Positions 16,632 through 25,806 of a DNA stretch of 64,000 bases are shown in pieces. The DNA is taken from assembly GCA_049976505.1 (NCBI GenBank), contig JBMFIC010000005.1, positions 1-64,000 on the forward strand. Direction: 5' to 3'. The notes below the pieces were generated by a model that worked only from the letters and a program-made list of their open reading frames with translations, had not been told where the DNA came from and ran no database searches. Position 1 is the stretch's first letter; the number at the start of each line of letters is the position of its first letter. The stretch is from CAYFFZ01 sp049976505. GTDB taxonomy: Archaea > Thermoproteota > Nitrososphaeria > Conexivisphaerales > UBA164. The translations under genes were made by a program, and so were the position numbers.

Positions 16632-16824
16632 CAAGGTCAGGGTAAGCATAAGGGTCAGGGGGGAGAAAAGGGTTCTGGAGGCCCTTCGCAGGGCCGTTGA
16701 TGAGTCGAGGATCGTGGGCTCCGAGCTGGTTATAGAGTCGAGCTTCGAAGACGTTGGGGACGCAAGGGCCTTTCTCAATTCAACCCTTAGAGTTATAAAT
16801 GCGTCAGTCAATAGCTTAGAGTAG
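16606..16824 (+). CDS. pcc1: KEOPS complex subunit Pcc1
   Basis: A 72-residue Pcc1-like protein. It has the small alpha/beta fold of the family (KVRVSIRVRGEKRVLEALRRAVDESRI...ARAFLNSTLRVINASVNSLE). Pcc1 is the dimerising subunit of KEOPS, which makes threonylcarbamoyladenosine in tRNA. Its place after L37Ae in the exosome operon is known in archaea and supports the call. It starts within the L37Ae gene and ends 1 base before the prefoldin start. Confidence 0.85.
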   Translation: MPTTSSRSSKVRVSIRVRGEKRVLEALRRAVDESRIVGSELVIESSFEDVGDARAFLNSTLRVINASVNSLE

Positions 16825-16825
16825 A

Positions 16826-17197
16826 ATGAGCGAAAACGTTCCTGCGTGGCTTCAGGAGGAGCTTGCAAGGTACGATCAGCTTCAGCAGACCCTTCAGGCC
16901 ATACTTGCGCAGAAACAGCAGATAGACCTTGAAATCGCTGAGCTCGACAGGGCCATCGAGGAGCTGCAGAAGCACCAGGACGACGTGGAGGTCTACAAGG
17001 TTGCCGGCAGCATCATGGTGAGGAGCAACAAGCAGGATCTCATTAAGGAGCTCCAGGAGAGGAAGGAGCTGGCCAACACCAGGAGGACGGTGCTAAGCAA
17101 GCAGGAGGAGAAGGTGAGGCAGTCGCTGCAGGAGGTCCAGAACAAACTGACGCAAGCTTTAAGAGGAGGAGCCTCTGGACAACAGTTAGCGACCTGA
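16826..17197 (+). CDS. pfdB: Prefoldin subunit beta
   Basis: A 123-residue prefoldin beta subunit: two long coiled-coil helices (about 8-50 and 70-112) joined by a short beta hairpin region (VEVYKVAGSIMVRSNKQDLIKEL). Prefoldin is a hexameric chaperone that captures nascent proteins. It is the last protein gene of the superoperon; its stop is followed after a single base by tRNA-Ile. Confidence 0.93.
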   Translation: MSENVPAWLQEELARYDQLQQTLQAILAQKQQIDLEIAELDRAIEELQKHQDDVEVYKVAGSIMVRSNKQDLIKELQERKELANTRRTVLSKQEEKVRQSLQEVQNKLTQALRGGASGQQLAT

Positions 17198-17198
17198 T

Positions 17199-17273
17199 GG
17201 GCCGGTAGCTCAGCCTGGTTAGAGCGTTCGGCTGATAACCGAAAGGTCGCCGGTTCGAATCCGGCCCGGCCCA
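17199..17273 (+). tRNA. tRNA-Ile (anticodon GAT)
   Basis: A complete 75-nt cloverleaf: acceptor GGGCCGG/CCGGCCC with discriminator A, D-arm GCTC...GAGC, anticodon stem TTCGG/CCGAA with loop CTGATAA (anticodon at 17234-17236), T-arm GCCGG/CCGGC with TTCGAAT. There is no intron and CCA is not encoded. It starts one base after the prefoldin stop, so it is probably processed from the operon transcript. Confidence 0.97.
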
Positions 17274-17342
17274 TCACAAATTTTTGATGGGCTTAAAAAT
17301 TGTTTTAAAGTATTTAAATAGGTAATTTAAATATATTTTGAA

Positions 17343-17900
17343 TTGCCTAAAACTATAGCGTCCATAAGCATCGAGAACGTTGTGACTTCGGCCTCCGTAA
17401 ATCAGTCCATAGATCTTATAGCGATAACAAAGCTGTTTCCGGACGTTGAGTACCATCCAGAGCAGTTCCCGGGCCTGGTCTTCAGGCTGAAGTCCCCCAA
17501 GACAGCGACGCTCATATTCAGCTCGGGAAAGATGGTCTGCACCGGTGCCAAGAGCGAGGCACAGGCAAGGAAGGCCGTTGAGACTGTTGTTCAGAAGCTG
17601 AGGAAGGCAGGAATCGACATAAAGAACGAGCCCATAATCGAGGTCCAGAACATAGTGGCCTCGGCCTCACTGGGTGGAAAGATAAACCTGGAGCAGGCAG
17701 CCCAGGTCCTCGAGCACACGATGTATGAGCCCGAGCAGTTCCCCGGGCTCATCTACAGGATGGACGATCCCAAGACCGTTATACTGCTCTTCGCAAGCGG
17801 GAAGCTGGTCTGCACAGGGGCAAAGAAGGAGGAGGAAGTCTACAGGGCCGTGGAGAAGCTCCACGAGATGCTCGAGGAGAAGGGACTGATGATCTACTGA
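17343..17900 (+). CDS. tbp: TATA-box-binding protein
   Basis: A 185-residue TBP made of two direct repeats, each with the pattern VASASL...PGLIYR...ILLFASGKLVCTGAK; the parallel blocks are at about residues 8-75 and 99-166. It nucleates transcription at archaeal promoters together with TFB. The TTG start at 17343 lies about 26 bases after the second of two strong AT boxes (17308-17318 and about 17322-17335). It is monocistronic, set between tRNA-Ile and the phosphate-uptake pair. Confidence 0.96.
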   Translation: MPKTIASISIENVVTSASVNQSIDLIAITKLFPDVEYHPEQFPGLVFRLKSPKTATLIFSSGKMVCTGAKSEAQARKAVETVVQKLRKAGIDIKNEPIIEVQNIVASASLGGKINLEQAAQVLEHTMYEPEQFPGLIYRMDDPKTVILLFASGKLVCTGAKKEEEVYRAVEKLHEMLEEKGLMIY

Positions 17901-17959
17901 AGCTGACCAAAAAAGGTTAATATAACGCACTCAATTTTTGAATAGCTTGGTGTTACAGG

Positions 17960-18631
17960 GTGGGCTCTATATTCTCTATCTTCAGGAGCGGGGAGAAGGA
18001 GCTGCTCGACAGCATAAGGGCGTATTATGATAAGCTCCACGAGACGCTCATGCTCTTTCAGGAGTTCCTGATCGTCCTTGGCGAGCACAGGGAGCACCAG
18101 GATATCTACGAAAAGATAGACAGGACGGAGACCGAGGCGGACGAGGTTCACGAGAGGCTTGCGGAGAGGATAGCGTCGGGGAGCTTCTTCTCATATATAA
18201 GGGATGACTTCCTCGATCTGATAGAGAAGATGGACTACATCGCTGACTACTCCAAGGACGTGGCGAAGATGCTGAACGAGTACAACGTGTCCCCTAAGGC
18301 CATAGACTTCCTCTTCACCAGGACGCTCTTCAGGGACTACATAAAGGCCCTCATCAGGACCGTTGAGGCCCTGGGAACGGTGCTCTCGATGCTCAGGACT
18401 TCTCCGCCAAAGGACATCCTGTCCAAGATAAAGGACGTCGAGGCGGCTGAGGAGAAGGCCGACTTCATAAAGGACAAGATACTCATAGAGCTTCACAACT
18501 GCTCGAAGGAGCTTGACATACTGGACGTCATAACGCTCAGGGAAGCCATAAACCTGATGGACAACATAGCCGATTCCGCCGAGGACAGCTCGGACATAAT
18601 TATAAGGCTGATAGCGAAGGGATACAAATGA
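17960..18631 (+). CDS. DUF47/PhoU-like phosphate transport regulator
   Basis: A 223-residue all-helical protein of the DUF47 (Pit-accessory) family. Repeated acidic motifs (KIDRTETEADEVHERL, IEKMDYIADYSKD, DVEAAEEKADFIKD, NLMDNIADSAEDSSD) form the two PhoU-like helical layers. It overlaps the PiT transporter by 4 bases, the standard partner. Start is a GTG at 17960 with a GGGTG-like site; the AT box GGTTAATATAA lies at 17913-17924. Confidence 0.9.
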   Translation: MGSIFSIFRSGEKELLDSIRAYYDKLHETLMLFQEFLIVLGEHREHQDIYEKIDRTETEADEVHERLAERIASGSFFSYIRDDFLDLIEKMDYIADYSKDVAKMLNEYNVSPKAIDFLFTRTLFRDYIKALIRTVEALGTVLSMLRTSPPKDILSKIKDVEAAEEKADFIKDKILIELHNCSKELDILDVITLREAINLMDNIADSAEDSSDIIIRLIAKGYK

Positions 18632-19563
18632 TCGCCTACTACTTGGCAGACCTCGTGCTCCTTTCGCTTCTGATATACCTCTTCGGGCTGAACAACGGGG
18701 CCGTATTTGAGGGCGGGCTTGCTGGCGGAGCCGGCTTCAACTACAGGCTTGCAGCCGTTACCGTGGGGCTCGGGCTCTTTCTGGGGACCTTAATCCAGGG
18801 AGCCTACACCGCCAGGTACGCCAGAACGCTCGGGGTCCTCGGAGGGTTCAGCGGGGCGTTGCTTCTGGTGGTCCAGATATTCCTCTTTTACGTGTTCACG
18901 GCAGCTGACCTTCCGCTCAGCATAACCCAGTCCCTTGTCGGAGGATGGCTGGCGATACTCGTGCTGCAGGGAGTGAGGCACATATCGGAGAGCGTGATCT
19001 GGCTTTTCTTCTGGTGGGTGGTTTCCCCGTTCATAACCATAGCGTTCACCTCGATTCTCTACAAGGGCCTCAGGAGGCTCCTGTTCAGGGTCAACATAGC
19101 GACGATGAGCCTGATAATAAGGGTTTCAGCTATAGCCACGATATTTTACACCTCCTTCGTGCTTGGGGCGAACAACGTGGGATTCATAGCGGGAGCGTAC
19201 TCGCTCGGATACCTTGAGATCGGCCTGCTAGCCGTCTTTGCCGCCCTAGGGGCCCTGAGGGCTGCAAGGATGTCTAAGGCCGTTGGGGAGGACCTCATAG
19301 TGGTGGGGCCGCTTGGGATCATAAGCGCGGTAATAGGGGGGACAACGGTCCTCCTGTTCCTGACGTACCTGGGGCTCCCTGCCTCGCTCACCACGGTTAC
19401 CCTGGGGGGCCTGATAGGGGTGGGGCTTTCGTCTAAGCCCAGGGTTTTCAGATCGGACTACCTCAGGTGGGTCATACTGAGCTGGGCCCTTGCATTCATA
19501 CTGGGTTTCGCGGTCGTATACATTCTGGTCGTGATCCTCAGGGGGATTGCCTTCTTGCCGTAG
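18628..19563 (+). CDS. PiT-family inorganic phosphate transporter
   Basis: A 311-residue membrane protein with about nine to ten hydrophobic segments. Both halves keep the PiT signature asparagines (GLNNGA near residue 20 and LGANNVGFIAGA near residue 178). It is shorter than many PiT proteins, mostly in the central loop. It imports phosphate with H+ or Na+, and the overlapping DUF47 gene supports this. The 3' end overlaps the convergent PUA-protein gene by 26 bases. Confidence 0.85.
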   Translation: MIAYYLADLVLLSLLIYLFGLNNGAVFEGGLAGGAGFNYRLAAVTVGLGLFLGTLIQGAYTARYARTLGVLGGFSGALLLVVQIFLFYVFTAADLPLSITQSLVGGWLAILVLQGVRHISESVIWLFFWWVVSPFITIAFTSILYKGLRRLLFRVNIATMSLIIRVSAIATIFYTSFVLGANNVGFIAGAYSLGYLEIGLLAVFAALGALRAARMSKAVGEDLIVVGPLGIISAVIGGTTVLLFLTYLGLPASLTTVTLGGLIGVGLSSKPRVFRSDYLRWVILSWALAFILGFAVVYILVVILRGIAFLP

Positions 19564-20017
19564 ATACGTACTCGGAAACCGCCTTCCATATCCTGTCGTT
19601 TCTTCTGTGAAGGTTCTTAACAACGACCCCCTTTGAGGCGCTCAGGAGCTCCTCCCTGTCGTACATTGAAAGCCCTACGCACAGGATCCTTCCCCCATTA
19701 GTCACCCTCACAACGCTGCCCCTCTTCACGCCCTCCTCAACCTTCACGATCCCGGGCCTCATGATCGAGGCGCCGTTGAGAACGTGAGGCACTGCCCCTG
19801 CGTCAACCTCCACCTCAGGCAGCTGCGCGGTCCTCCTGTCAAGTATGAACGGAAAAACGAGGTCCTCCTGAAGCACGAAGAAGCCGTCTCCAATGAGCAC
19901 GGAGGTCTTTTCGTCGACCTCAAGCTTCTTCTCGGGCGTGAACTCGAAGCCGAGCCTCTCCATGATGAGCCTTGAAAGCTCCCTTGAGTCCCTCTTGCTC
20001 AGGAACTGTAACTTCAA
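19538..20017 (-). CDS. PUA-domain RNA-binding protein
   Basis: A 159-residue protein with an N-terminal domain (LSKRDSRELSRLIMERLGFE) and a C-terminal PUA domain (about residues 75-150; VDAGAVPHVLNGASIMRPGI...GSVVRVTNGGRILCVG). The arrangement resembles archaeal MCT-1/Tma20-like proteins. It may act on RNA or translation initiation; no catalytic domain is present. The TTG start at 20017 follows an AGATAAGG segment. Confidence 0.82.
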   Translation of the reverse strand: MKLQFLSKRDSRELSRLIMERLGFEFTPEKKLEVDEKTSVLIGDGFFVLQEDLVFPFILDRRTAQLPEVEVDAGAVPHVLNGASIMRPGIVKVEEGVKRGSVVRVTNGGRILCVGLSMYDREELLSASKGVVVKNLHRRNDRIWKAVSEYVSTARRQSP

Positions 20018-20071
20018 CCTTATCTAGATCTGGCCAGCTCCTTTTATATAAAATTATTAGGATGTTCTCCA

Positions 20072-20641
20072 TCAGCCGTCATCCTGCCACCTTCTGACCC
20101 TCTGGACGGTTATGATGGCCCAGAGCTCTATGCAGGCTATTCCGAATATCTCCAGCGTTGCGCTGGATGGCCACTTTATCAGGAGCGCGACGGCCGGCGC
20201 CACGAGCCCTATCAGAAGGGAGGCCATCCCCTCGGCTCTGTCATGGAGCATGGATCCAGCTCCGAACACGACGATCGAGAGGTCTGTCTGGTAAAAGAAG
20301 TACGTTGATACGAAGACGTGCGGCTCGGTGCCCTCGTGATAGATCCCTATGAGCATCAGGAACATCGACGCCACGAGGAGGAACGACGATCCGACAACTT
20401 CAAGCCTGTTCACGGAGAGCGATATAAGGGACACGGAGAACAGCATGAGCATCACGCCTGTCGCAACCATTCCGAGGAGGTTGTAGATGAATGGATACCT
20501 CGAGCTCGGCGCGCCGAACTGGCTGAGCGCATCCCTCGTCAGGACGAACCCGGGGTTGAAGTGATAGCATATCAGGAGGATCACCCATATGTAGATCGAA
20601 GCGATGATGCCAGCCCAGAGCAGGCTCCTGGGACCTTTCAC
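20072..20641 (-). CDS. DUF998-like integral membrane protein
   Basis: A 189-residue protein with six predicted membrane helices. ALSQFGAPSSRYPFIYNLLGMVATG and IYHEGTEPHVFVSTYFF match the DUF998 family pattern, which has no established biochemical role. Start GTG at 20641, leaderless behind ACCGTTTATAC (about 20663-20672). It is divergent from the DUF763 gene. Confidence 0.75.
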   Translation of the reverse strand: MKGPRSLLWAGIIASIYIWVILLICYHFNPGFVLTRDALSQFGAPSSRYPFIYNLLGMVATGVMLMLFSVSLISLSVNRLEVVGSSFLLVASMFLMLIGIYHEGTEPHVFVSTYFFYQTDLSIVVFGAGSMLHDRAEGMASLLIGLVAPAVALLIKWPSSATLEIFGIACIELWAIITVQRVRRWQDDG

Positions 20642-20764
20642 GTGCTTTATATGCGCTCCAGGAGTATAAACGGTTTCACACGATGAACCGGAAAAAGGCT
20701 TAAATCTTCATGATGAAGAAGAAGAACTGTAGGGGAAGACCCGGAAGGGCCACTCCGCTTAAAG

Positions 20765-21823
20765 ATGATAAAGGGCACCGCTGATCTGCCTCTGCACTGG
20801 GGAAGGGCCCCCGAGTGGCTCTACCGAAAGATGGTGGAGCTGTCGGGGCAGATAGCTTATCTCATAGTTGAGGATAAGGGCAGGGAGGAGCTCCTGAGAA
20901 GGCTCTCCGATCCGTTCTGGTTTCAGGCCTTCGGCTCGGTTCTGGGCTTCGACTGGCACAGCAGCGGCCTGACTACCGTTACCATGGCCGCCCTCAAGGA
21001 GTCCCTCTCGAAGCTTGAGGTTGGGGTCAAGGTTGCAGGGGGAAAGGGGGCTGCAGAGAGCACTCCCGATGAGATAAGAAGGATCAGCGATGACCTCAGC
21101 CTGGACGGGGAGATCTACGTGAAGTACAGCAGGCTCTCGGCCAAGGTAAACGGGGTTGCCATCCAGGACGGCTACTCGATCTACCAGCACTGGTTCATCC
21201 TTTCTGAGGACGGGAAGTGGGCAGTGGTTCAGCAGGGCCTTAACGGGGAGAAGGGATACGCAAGAAGGTACCACATACTGGGCGACAGGAGCAAGGACAT
21301 GCTGAGCGACCCTAACAGCGGGGTTGCAGCACTGGACCCCAACATGCACGTGATGAACCTAGCAACCGACGGCTCAAGGGAGAACAGGAAGGCCACGCTG
21401 GAGCTCCTCTCATCTGGAAGGGGCCTCGACGCTTACGTGTACGGGGTCAAGAGCCTTCGCCTTGAAAGGTACTTCGACAAGAGGCTCCTGAAGCTGATGG
21501 ACAGGATAAACCCGACAAGCTACGAGGAGCTTCTCCTTACAAGGGGCGTTGGGGCAAAGGCCGTCAGGGCCCTCGCGCTCACCGCGGCGGTGATATACGG
21601 TGCTGAGCCTGCATATAAGGATCCAGCGGTCTACTCCTTTGCCCACGGGGGGAAGGACGGGGTGCCTTATCCGGTTGACAGGGCCCTTTACGAGAGCACC
21701 ATAAGCTACCTGAGGGAGGTCATAGAGTCCCTCGAGGTTGGATCCGAGGAGAAGAAGGCGATGCTGAAGAGGCTTGCGAGCAACAGCTGGCTAAGGGCCG
21801 CGGAGATGGACCTCAGGGTCTGA
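20765..21823 (+). CDS. DUF763 protein
   Basis: A 352-residue protein starting GTADLPLHWGRAPEWLYRKM, the hallmark of DUF763, a family found mainly in thermophiles. A further conserved block is QDGYSIYQHWFILSEDGKWAVVQQGLN. TRGVGAKAVRALALTAAVIYG (about residues 258-278) looks like a helix-hairpin-helix, hinting at nucleic-acid binding. The molecular function is unknown. A TATA-like GGCTTAAATC is at 20697-20706, leaving a leader of about 40 nt. Confidence 0.82.
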   Translation: MIKGTADLPLHWGRAPEWLYRKMVELSGQIAYLIVEDKGREELLRRLSDPFWFQAFGSVLGFDWHSSGLTTVTMAALKESLSKLEVGVKVAGGKGAAESTPDEIRRISDDLSLDGEIYVKYSRLSAKVNGVAIQDGYSIYQHWFILSEDGKWAVVQQGLNGEKGYARRYHILGDRSKDMLSDPNSGVAALDPNMHVMNLATDGSRENRKATLELLSSGRGLDAYVYGVKSLRLERYFDKRLLKLMDRINPTSYEELLLTRGVGAKAVRALALTAAVIYGAEPAYKDPAVYSFAHGGKDGVPYPVDRALYESTISYLREVIESLEVGSEEKKAMLKRLASNSWLRAAEMDLRV

Positions 21824-21824
21824 G

Positions 21825-22355
21825 CTAGAGCCTTGCCTTCCTTATCCTTGAATAGAGGAGATATCCTATGGCGAACGAATAGGAGTTCTGGATGACGTTG
21901 AAGGCCGCGGTGAGGAGGAGAACGGAGCTCAGGGGAGAGAGGCCGAAGAAGCGGGGGGCGTACGCGAGAAAGCCCGGCATGAGCAGCTCTATGAGGGCGT
22001 AGTTGGCCGCGGTCATGATCAGCGTCCTCAGGGCAGCTGAGGTCACGGCGGAGGCTATGGGCGACCTCCTTGCAAGGGGCCACGCACCGCATATCGCGGA
22101 GAGCAGCGCTATGAGCTTGAAGAGGGGGCCTATGGGGACGAAGCTGCCCAGCCCCATGAGCGCTATGAACAGGGCGAACGAGCTGATAGCTGCGGATGCA
22201 GGGCCGGCGTAGAAGAGGAGGAAGAAAACCGGTATCTCGGCGAAGTCAAAGGTCAGGTAGGAAAGCAGCGGGAAAGGTACCCTGAGCGGCAGTATCTCAA
22301 GAACAGCCGCAGCAGCTGAGAGTATGGACGTGAGCGCCAGCTCCTTTCTGTTCAC
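21825..22355 (-). CDS. ECF-transporter-type S component (substrate-binding membrane protein)
   Basis: A 176-residue protein with about six hydrophobic helices. LTSILSAAAAVLEILP, LSYLTFDFAEIPVFFLLFYAGP and the C-terminal FNVIQNSYSFAIGYLLYSRI resemble S components of energy-coupling-factor vitamin transporters (RibU-like). Substrate cannot be read; no T component or ATPase genes are nearby, so it would use a shared module. The stop lies 2 bases from the convergent DUF763 stop. Confidence 0.65.
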   Translation of the reverse strand: MNRKELALTSILSAAAAVLEILPLRVPFPLLSYLTFDFAEIPVFFLLFYAGPASAAISSFALFIALMGLGSFVPIGPLFKLIALLSAICGAWPLARRSPIASAVTSAALRTLIMTAANYALIELLMPGFLAYAPRFFGLSPLSSVLLLTAAFNVIQNSYSFAIGYLLYSRIRKARL

Positions 22356-22449
22356 GTTCTTTCGTTGGCCGGATCTTTTAAAAATTTTTTGGTATTATAC
22401 TAGTTTTTTGGTAAATAAGCTTTAATGAAAGCTCAAACCTAAGATCAAC

Positions 22450-25400
22450 GTGGTTCACATACTAAGGCTTGAGATAAGGGGCTTCAAGTCGTTCAGGGAA
22501 AGGACCGTCCTCGAGTTCTCCGAGGGCCTGAACGCGATAACTGGCAGAAACGGAAGCGGAAAGTCGAACATAGTTGACGCTATAAGGTTTGCGCTGGGCT
22601 CCAACAGCCCAAAGGCCCTGAGAGAGAGCAGGATGAGCAGGCTCATAAGCGAGGGCTCTAGGATTAGGATGGCAAGGGTAAGCATAACGCTCTCCAACGA
22701 GGACGGGGTCCTGCCCGTGAGCTCCGACAAGGTGACCATAACAAGGGAGCTCCTCGAGGATGGGACCCAGAGGTACTACCTGAACGGCAGGAGGACCACA
22801 AGGTCTGCCGTGGAGGATTTCCTTGCAGCTGCTGGTATATCAGCCGACGGACTGAACATCGTGCCCCAGGGGTCCCTGAACGCCGTAGCCGAGATGTCGC
22901 CCAACGAGAGGATGGAGCTCCTTCAGGAGATCATAGGGATCAGGGTGTATGATGAAAAGAAGGAGGAGGCCCTTCAGAGGCTCAGGAGCGCCGACGAGCA
23001 GCTGGCCGTGACCTTCGCCAAGATGGACGAAAAGAGGGAGATCATGGTGAAGCTGGAGAAGGAGATGAACGAGCTGCTGAGGCTTCGCCAGATAGATCAG
23101 GAGCTCATGAAGTACAGAAAGGCCATCCTCCTCAGAAGGCTTGATGAGCTGGAGGGCAGGAGGTCTGAGCTGGCCCGCTCTATAGATGAGGCCCAGCGAA
23201 GGGGAGAGGAGCTCTCCAGGGAGCTGGACGACGTGCTGAGGCTCTTTGAGGGAGGGGAGAGGGCCCGGGAGGTGTACAACAGGTACGCGGAGATCATGGC
23301 AAGGCTTCAGTCCCTGGCCTCTGAGCTCAGGCTGTTAGATTCAAGGCTCGAGGAGGACGGCGCTGAGCTCCAGAAGGCGAAGGAGGCGCTATCGAACGTG
23401 GAGCGCATAGCAGAGAACCTCACGGTCCAGAGGAGGAGCATCGAGCAGAGCCTGAGCTCCAGGAGGGCTGAGCTCCAGGGGCTGGAGAGCGAGATATCAG
23501 AGCTCAGGGAGAGGGAGTCGCTTATAGAGAAGAGGATCGAGGAAGTTCGCAGGGCGGAGGACGAGAGAGGGCGCCTCATCCAGAGGCTGTCAGGAGCGCT
23601 TGAAAGGCTGACAAACGCTAGACTTAGGATCGAGGAAGCGCTGGACTTCATAAGGGATGCCGTCTCCAGCGAGAGGAGGAAGCTGGAGGCCCTTGAGGGA
23701 ATAGCCGCAAGGCACGAGGAGATAAAGAGGAGGCTCGAGGCCCTGGGGAGCAGGGAAAGCACGGATGTTTCAAGGTACGCCGAGAGGCTGGAGGAGCTGA
23801 GAAGGAGGAGGCAGGAGATCCTCAGGGAGATCATGGAGGCCAACGAAGTGCTCCTCAGGGCCATGGGGTACAGCGTGGCTCAGAGGATACTCCGAAGCCA
23901 CGCCACGGGGGACGTTTTGAACGAGATACTGGAGGAGGGGGCGGTTGAGGGATACCTTGGCAGGCTAAGCGACCTTATCAGGCCCAGGCAGGGATATGAG
24001 AGGATGGTGAGCGCTGCGATCGAGTACGTCAAGGACCCGCTGGTCTTCCAGGAGGCAAGCTCAGCTGCCCTCAGGTTCCTGAAAAGCTCCTCAAGGAGAA
24101 GGGCAGTCTTCATCAATGAGGTAAGGCCTGAAAGGCCCTGCGAGAGGTCCGTTGCAGGCCTCATGGAGTACCCGGAGGAGATGAGGAACGTTATAGCCGC
24201 CATCTTTGGAAAAATATGCTATGAGGAAGATGAATGCTGCGAGGCCGTCGTCCTGAAGGACGGAACGGTGCTGAGCAGGGGGATCTATGAGATCGGCCAG
24301 ATAGGATCGACCCAGACGTCCCTTAGGGAGTACCTTGAGAAGATATCAAGGGTCAGGAGCGGCGTCGACAGGCTCCTTGACCTGATAAACAGGAGGATTG
24401 AGGAGATATCGAGGATATCGGGCGAGATCCTGGAGCTAAGGCAGAGCGCCGCCGAGGCAGCTGGGAGCAGGCTGAGCAGGGAGCAGATCGAGGAGCTCGA
24501 GAGGCTCCTTCAGGAGGAGGAGAGCGCGCTCTCCGGGTACAGAATGGAGCTCAGCGAGCTGAGGCAGAGGCTGAACGAAAGGATCTCAGAGATGGAGAGG
24601 TACGAGAGGGCGCTCAAGGGCATAGACCGGAGGATCTCGCAGATAAAGGAGAGGCTTCAGTCCGTATCCAGGCAGGGGGAGAGCGCTGAGGAGCTGGAGA
24701 GGGAGCTTATGGAGGTGAGAAGGAAGATCGCCGAGCTCTCGTCAAGGGCTGACAGACTGAGGGTTGAGATAGCCGAGCTCGAGAGCTCCCTGAAGGGGAT
24801 CGACGACAGGATCTCGGTTGCTATCAGCAGCAGGACCGAGCTAGAGAGGAGGATAGGCTCGCTGAGCTCCGAGATCTCATCCCTCAGGGAGAGAAGGGAG
24901 GAGATTGAGAAAGAGAGGGCATCGCTGCAGGAGCAGGCTGACTCAATGAAGGAGAACGTTGAGCTCGCGTCAAGGGCCCAGGAGTCCAGGGAGGAGCTCA
25001 GCAGGAAGAAGGACGCGCTTCTCAGGGAGATAAGGGAGAACAACAGGAGGATCGAGAAGCTGAGGATCGAGGCAGAGAGGCTTGAGGAGCAGGAGAGGGA
25101 GATCAGGGAACAGGTCGAGGGCATGAAGGTTGAGCCCTACGAGCTTCTTGGAGGCTATGAGGAGGTGATGAGAGGGCTTGAGAGGGAGAGGGCAGAGCTT
25201 GAGGCCAGGGTGAACAGGATGGCCGAGAGGGACTACTCAGAGTACTACCGATCCTACAAGGAAGTCTCAAGCAGAAGGAACGAGCTCGAGAGGGACAGGG
25301 ACGCCATAGTCAGGTTCATCGAGGACATAGAGAAGCAGAAGAAGGACGCCTTCATGAAGGCCTTCTCGGCGATCAACGACGGGCTGAGGGAGATCTTCTC

Positions 25401-25806
25401 GCAGATAGTGGATGGGGACGCATGGCTTGAGCTTGAGAGCCCCGAGAACCCGTTCAGCGGGGGCGTATTCCTGATAGGCAGGTTCGGGGACAAGCAGCCA
25501 AGGGAGTCGGCGTCCCTGAGCGGAGGGGAGAAGGCCGTGCTCTCGGTCTCCTTCCTGATGGCCATACAGAAGTACTACCCCGCGAAGTTCTACATATTCG
25601 ATGAAATAGACGCAAACCTCGACGCAGACAGGGCCGAGAGGCTAGGCGAGTTCCTCAGGAAGTGGTCCGCCAGCTCCCAGGTCATACTTGTATCGCTCAA
25701 GGATACGATGATCTCGAAGGCCGACAGGGTGTTTGGGGTTTACGAGAAGAACGGATCGAGCTACGTGGTCCCGCTGGAGATGAGCAGGGTTGTCGGCCAC
25801 TCCTGA
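22450..25806 (+). CDS. smc: Chromosome segregation ATPase SMC
   Basis: A canonical SMC of 1118 residues: Walker A GRNGSGKSN (about 33-41), VPQGSLN (Q-loop region), long coiled coils (about 160-490 and 650-960), hinge (about 495-650, beginning EGYLGRLSDLIRP), signature LSGGEKAVLS (about 1021) and Walker B YIFDEIDANLD (about 1046). It forms the loop-extruding ring with ScpA, whose gene overlaps it by 17 bases. It is slightly shorter than most SMCs (about 1180), mainly in the coils. GTG start behind the AT box near 22411-22425. Confidence 0.95.
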   Translation: MVHILRLEIRGFKSFRERTVLEFSEGLNAITGRNGSGKSNIVDAIRFALGSNSPKALRESRMSRLISEGSRIRMARVSITLSNEDGVLPVSSDKVTITRELLEDGTQRYYLNGRRTTRSAVEDFLAAAGISADGLNIVPQGSLNAVAEMSPNERMELLQEIIGIRVYDEKKEEALQRLRSADEQLAVTFAKMDEKREIMVKLEKEMNELLRLRQIDQELMKYRKAILLRRLDELEGRRSELARSIDEAQRRGEELSRELDDVLRLFEGGERAREVYNRYAEIMARLQSLASELRLLDSRLEEDGAELQKAKEALSNVERIAENLTVQRRSIEQSLSSRRAELQGLESEISELRERESLIEKRIEEVRRAEDERGRLIQRLSGALERLTNARLRIEEALDFIRDAVSSERRKLEALEGIAARHEEIKRRLEALGSRESTDVSRYAERLEELRRRRQEILREIMEANEVLLRAMGYSVAQRILRSHATGDVLNEILEEGAVEGYLGRLSDLIRPRQGYERMVSAAIEYVKDPLVFQEASSAALRFLKSSSRRRAVFINEVRPERPCERSVAGLMEYPEEMRNVIAAIFGKICYEEDECCEAVVLKDGTVLSRGIYEIGQIGSTQTSLREYLEKISRVRSGVDRLLDLINRRIEEISRISGEILELRQSAAEAAGSRLSREQIEELERLLQEEESALSGYRMELSELRQRLNERISEMERYERALKGIDRRISQIKERLQSVSRQGESAEELERELMEVRRKIAELSSRADRLRVEIAELESSLKGIDDRISVAISSRTELERRIGSLSSEISSLRERREEIEKERASLQEQADSMKENVELASRAQESREELSRKKDALLREIRENNRRIEKLRIEAERLEEQEREIREQVEGMKVEPYELLGGYEEVMRGLERERAELEARVNRMAERDYSEYYRSYKEVSSRRNELERDRDAIVRFIEDIEKQKKDAFMKAFSAINDGLREIFSQIVDGDAWLELESPENPFSGGVFLIGRFGDKQPRESASLSGGEKAVLSVSFLMAIQKYYPAKFYIFDEIDANLDADRAERLGEFLRKWSASSQVILVSLKDTMISKADRVFGVYEKNGSSYVVPLEMSRVVGHS

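Noticed and set aside
20707..20790. Possible C/D box RNA (ATGATGA near 20711, CTGA near 20781)
   Set aside because: Spacing and missing D'/C' pairs do not fit; the region is better explained as the promoter and leader of the DUF763 gene.
23307..23864. 185-codon Ser/Leu-rich minus-strand frame
   Set aside because: Antisense of the SMC coiled coil; the Ser richness simply reflects reversed Glu/Leu/Arg codons.
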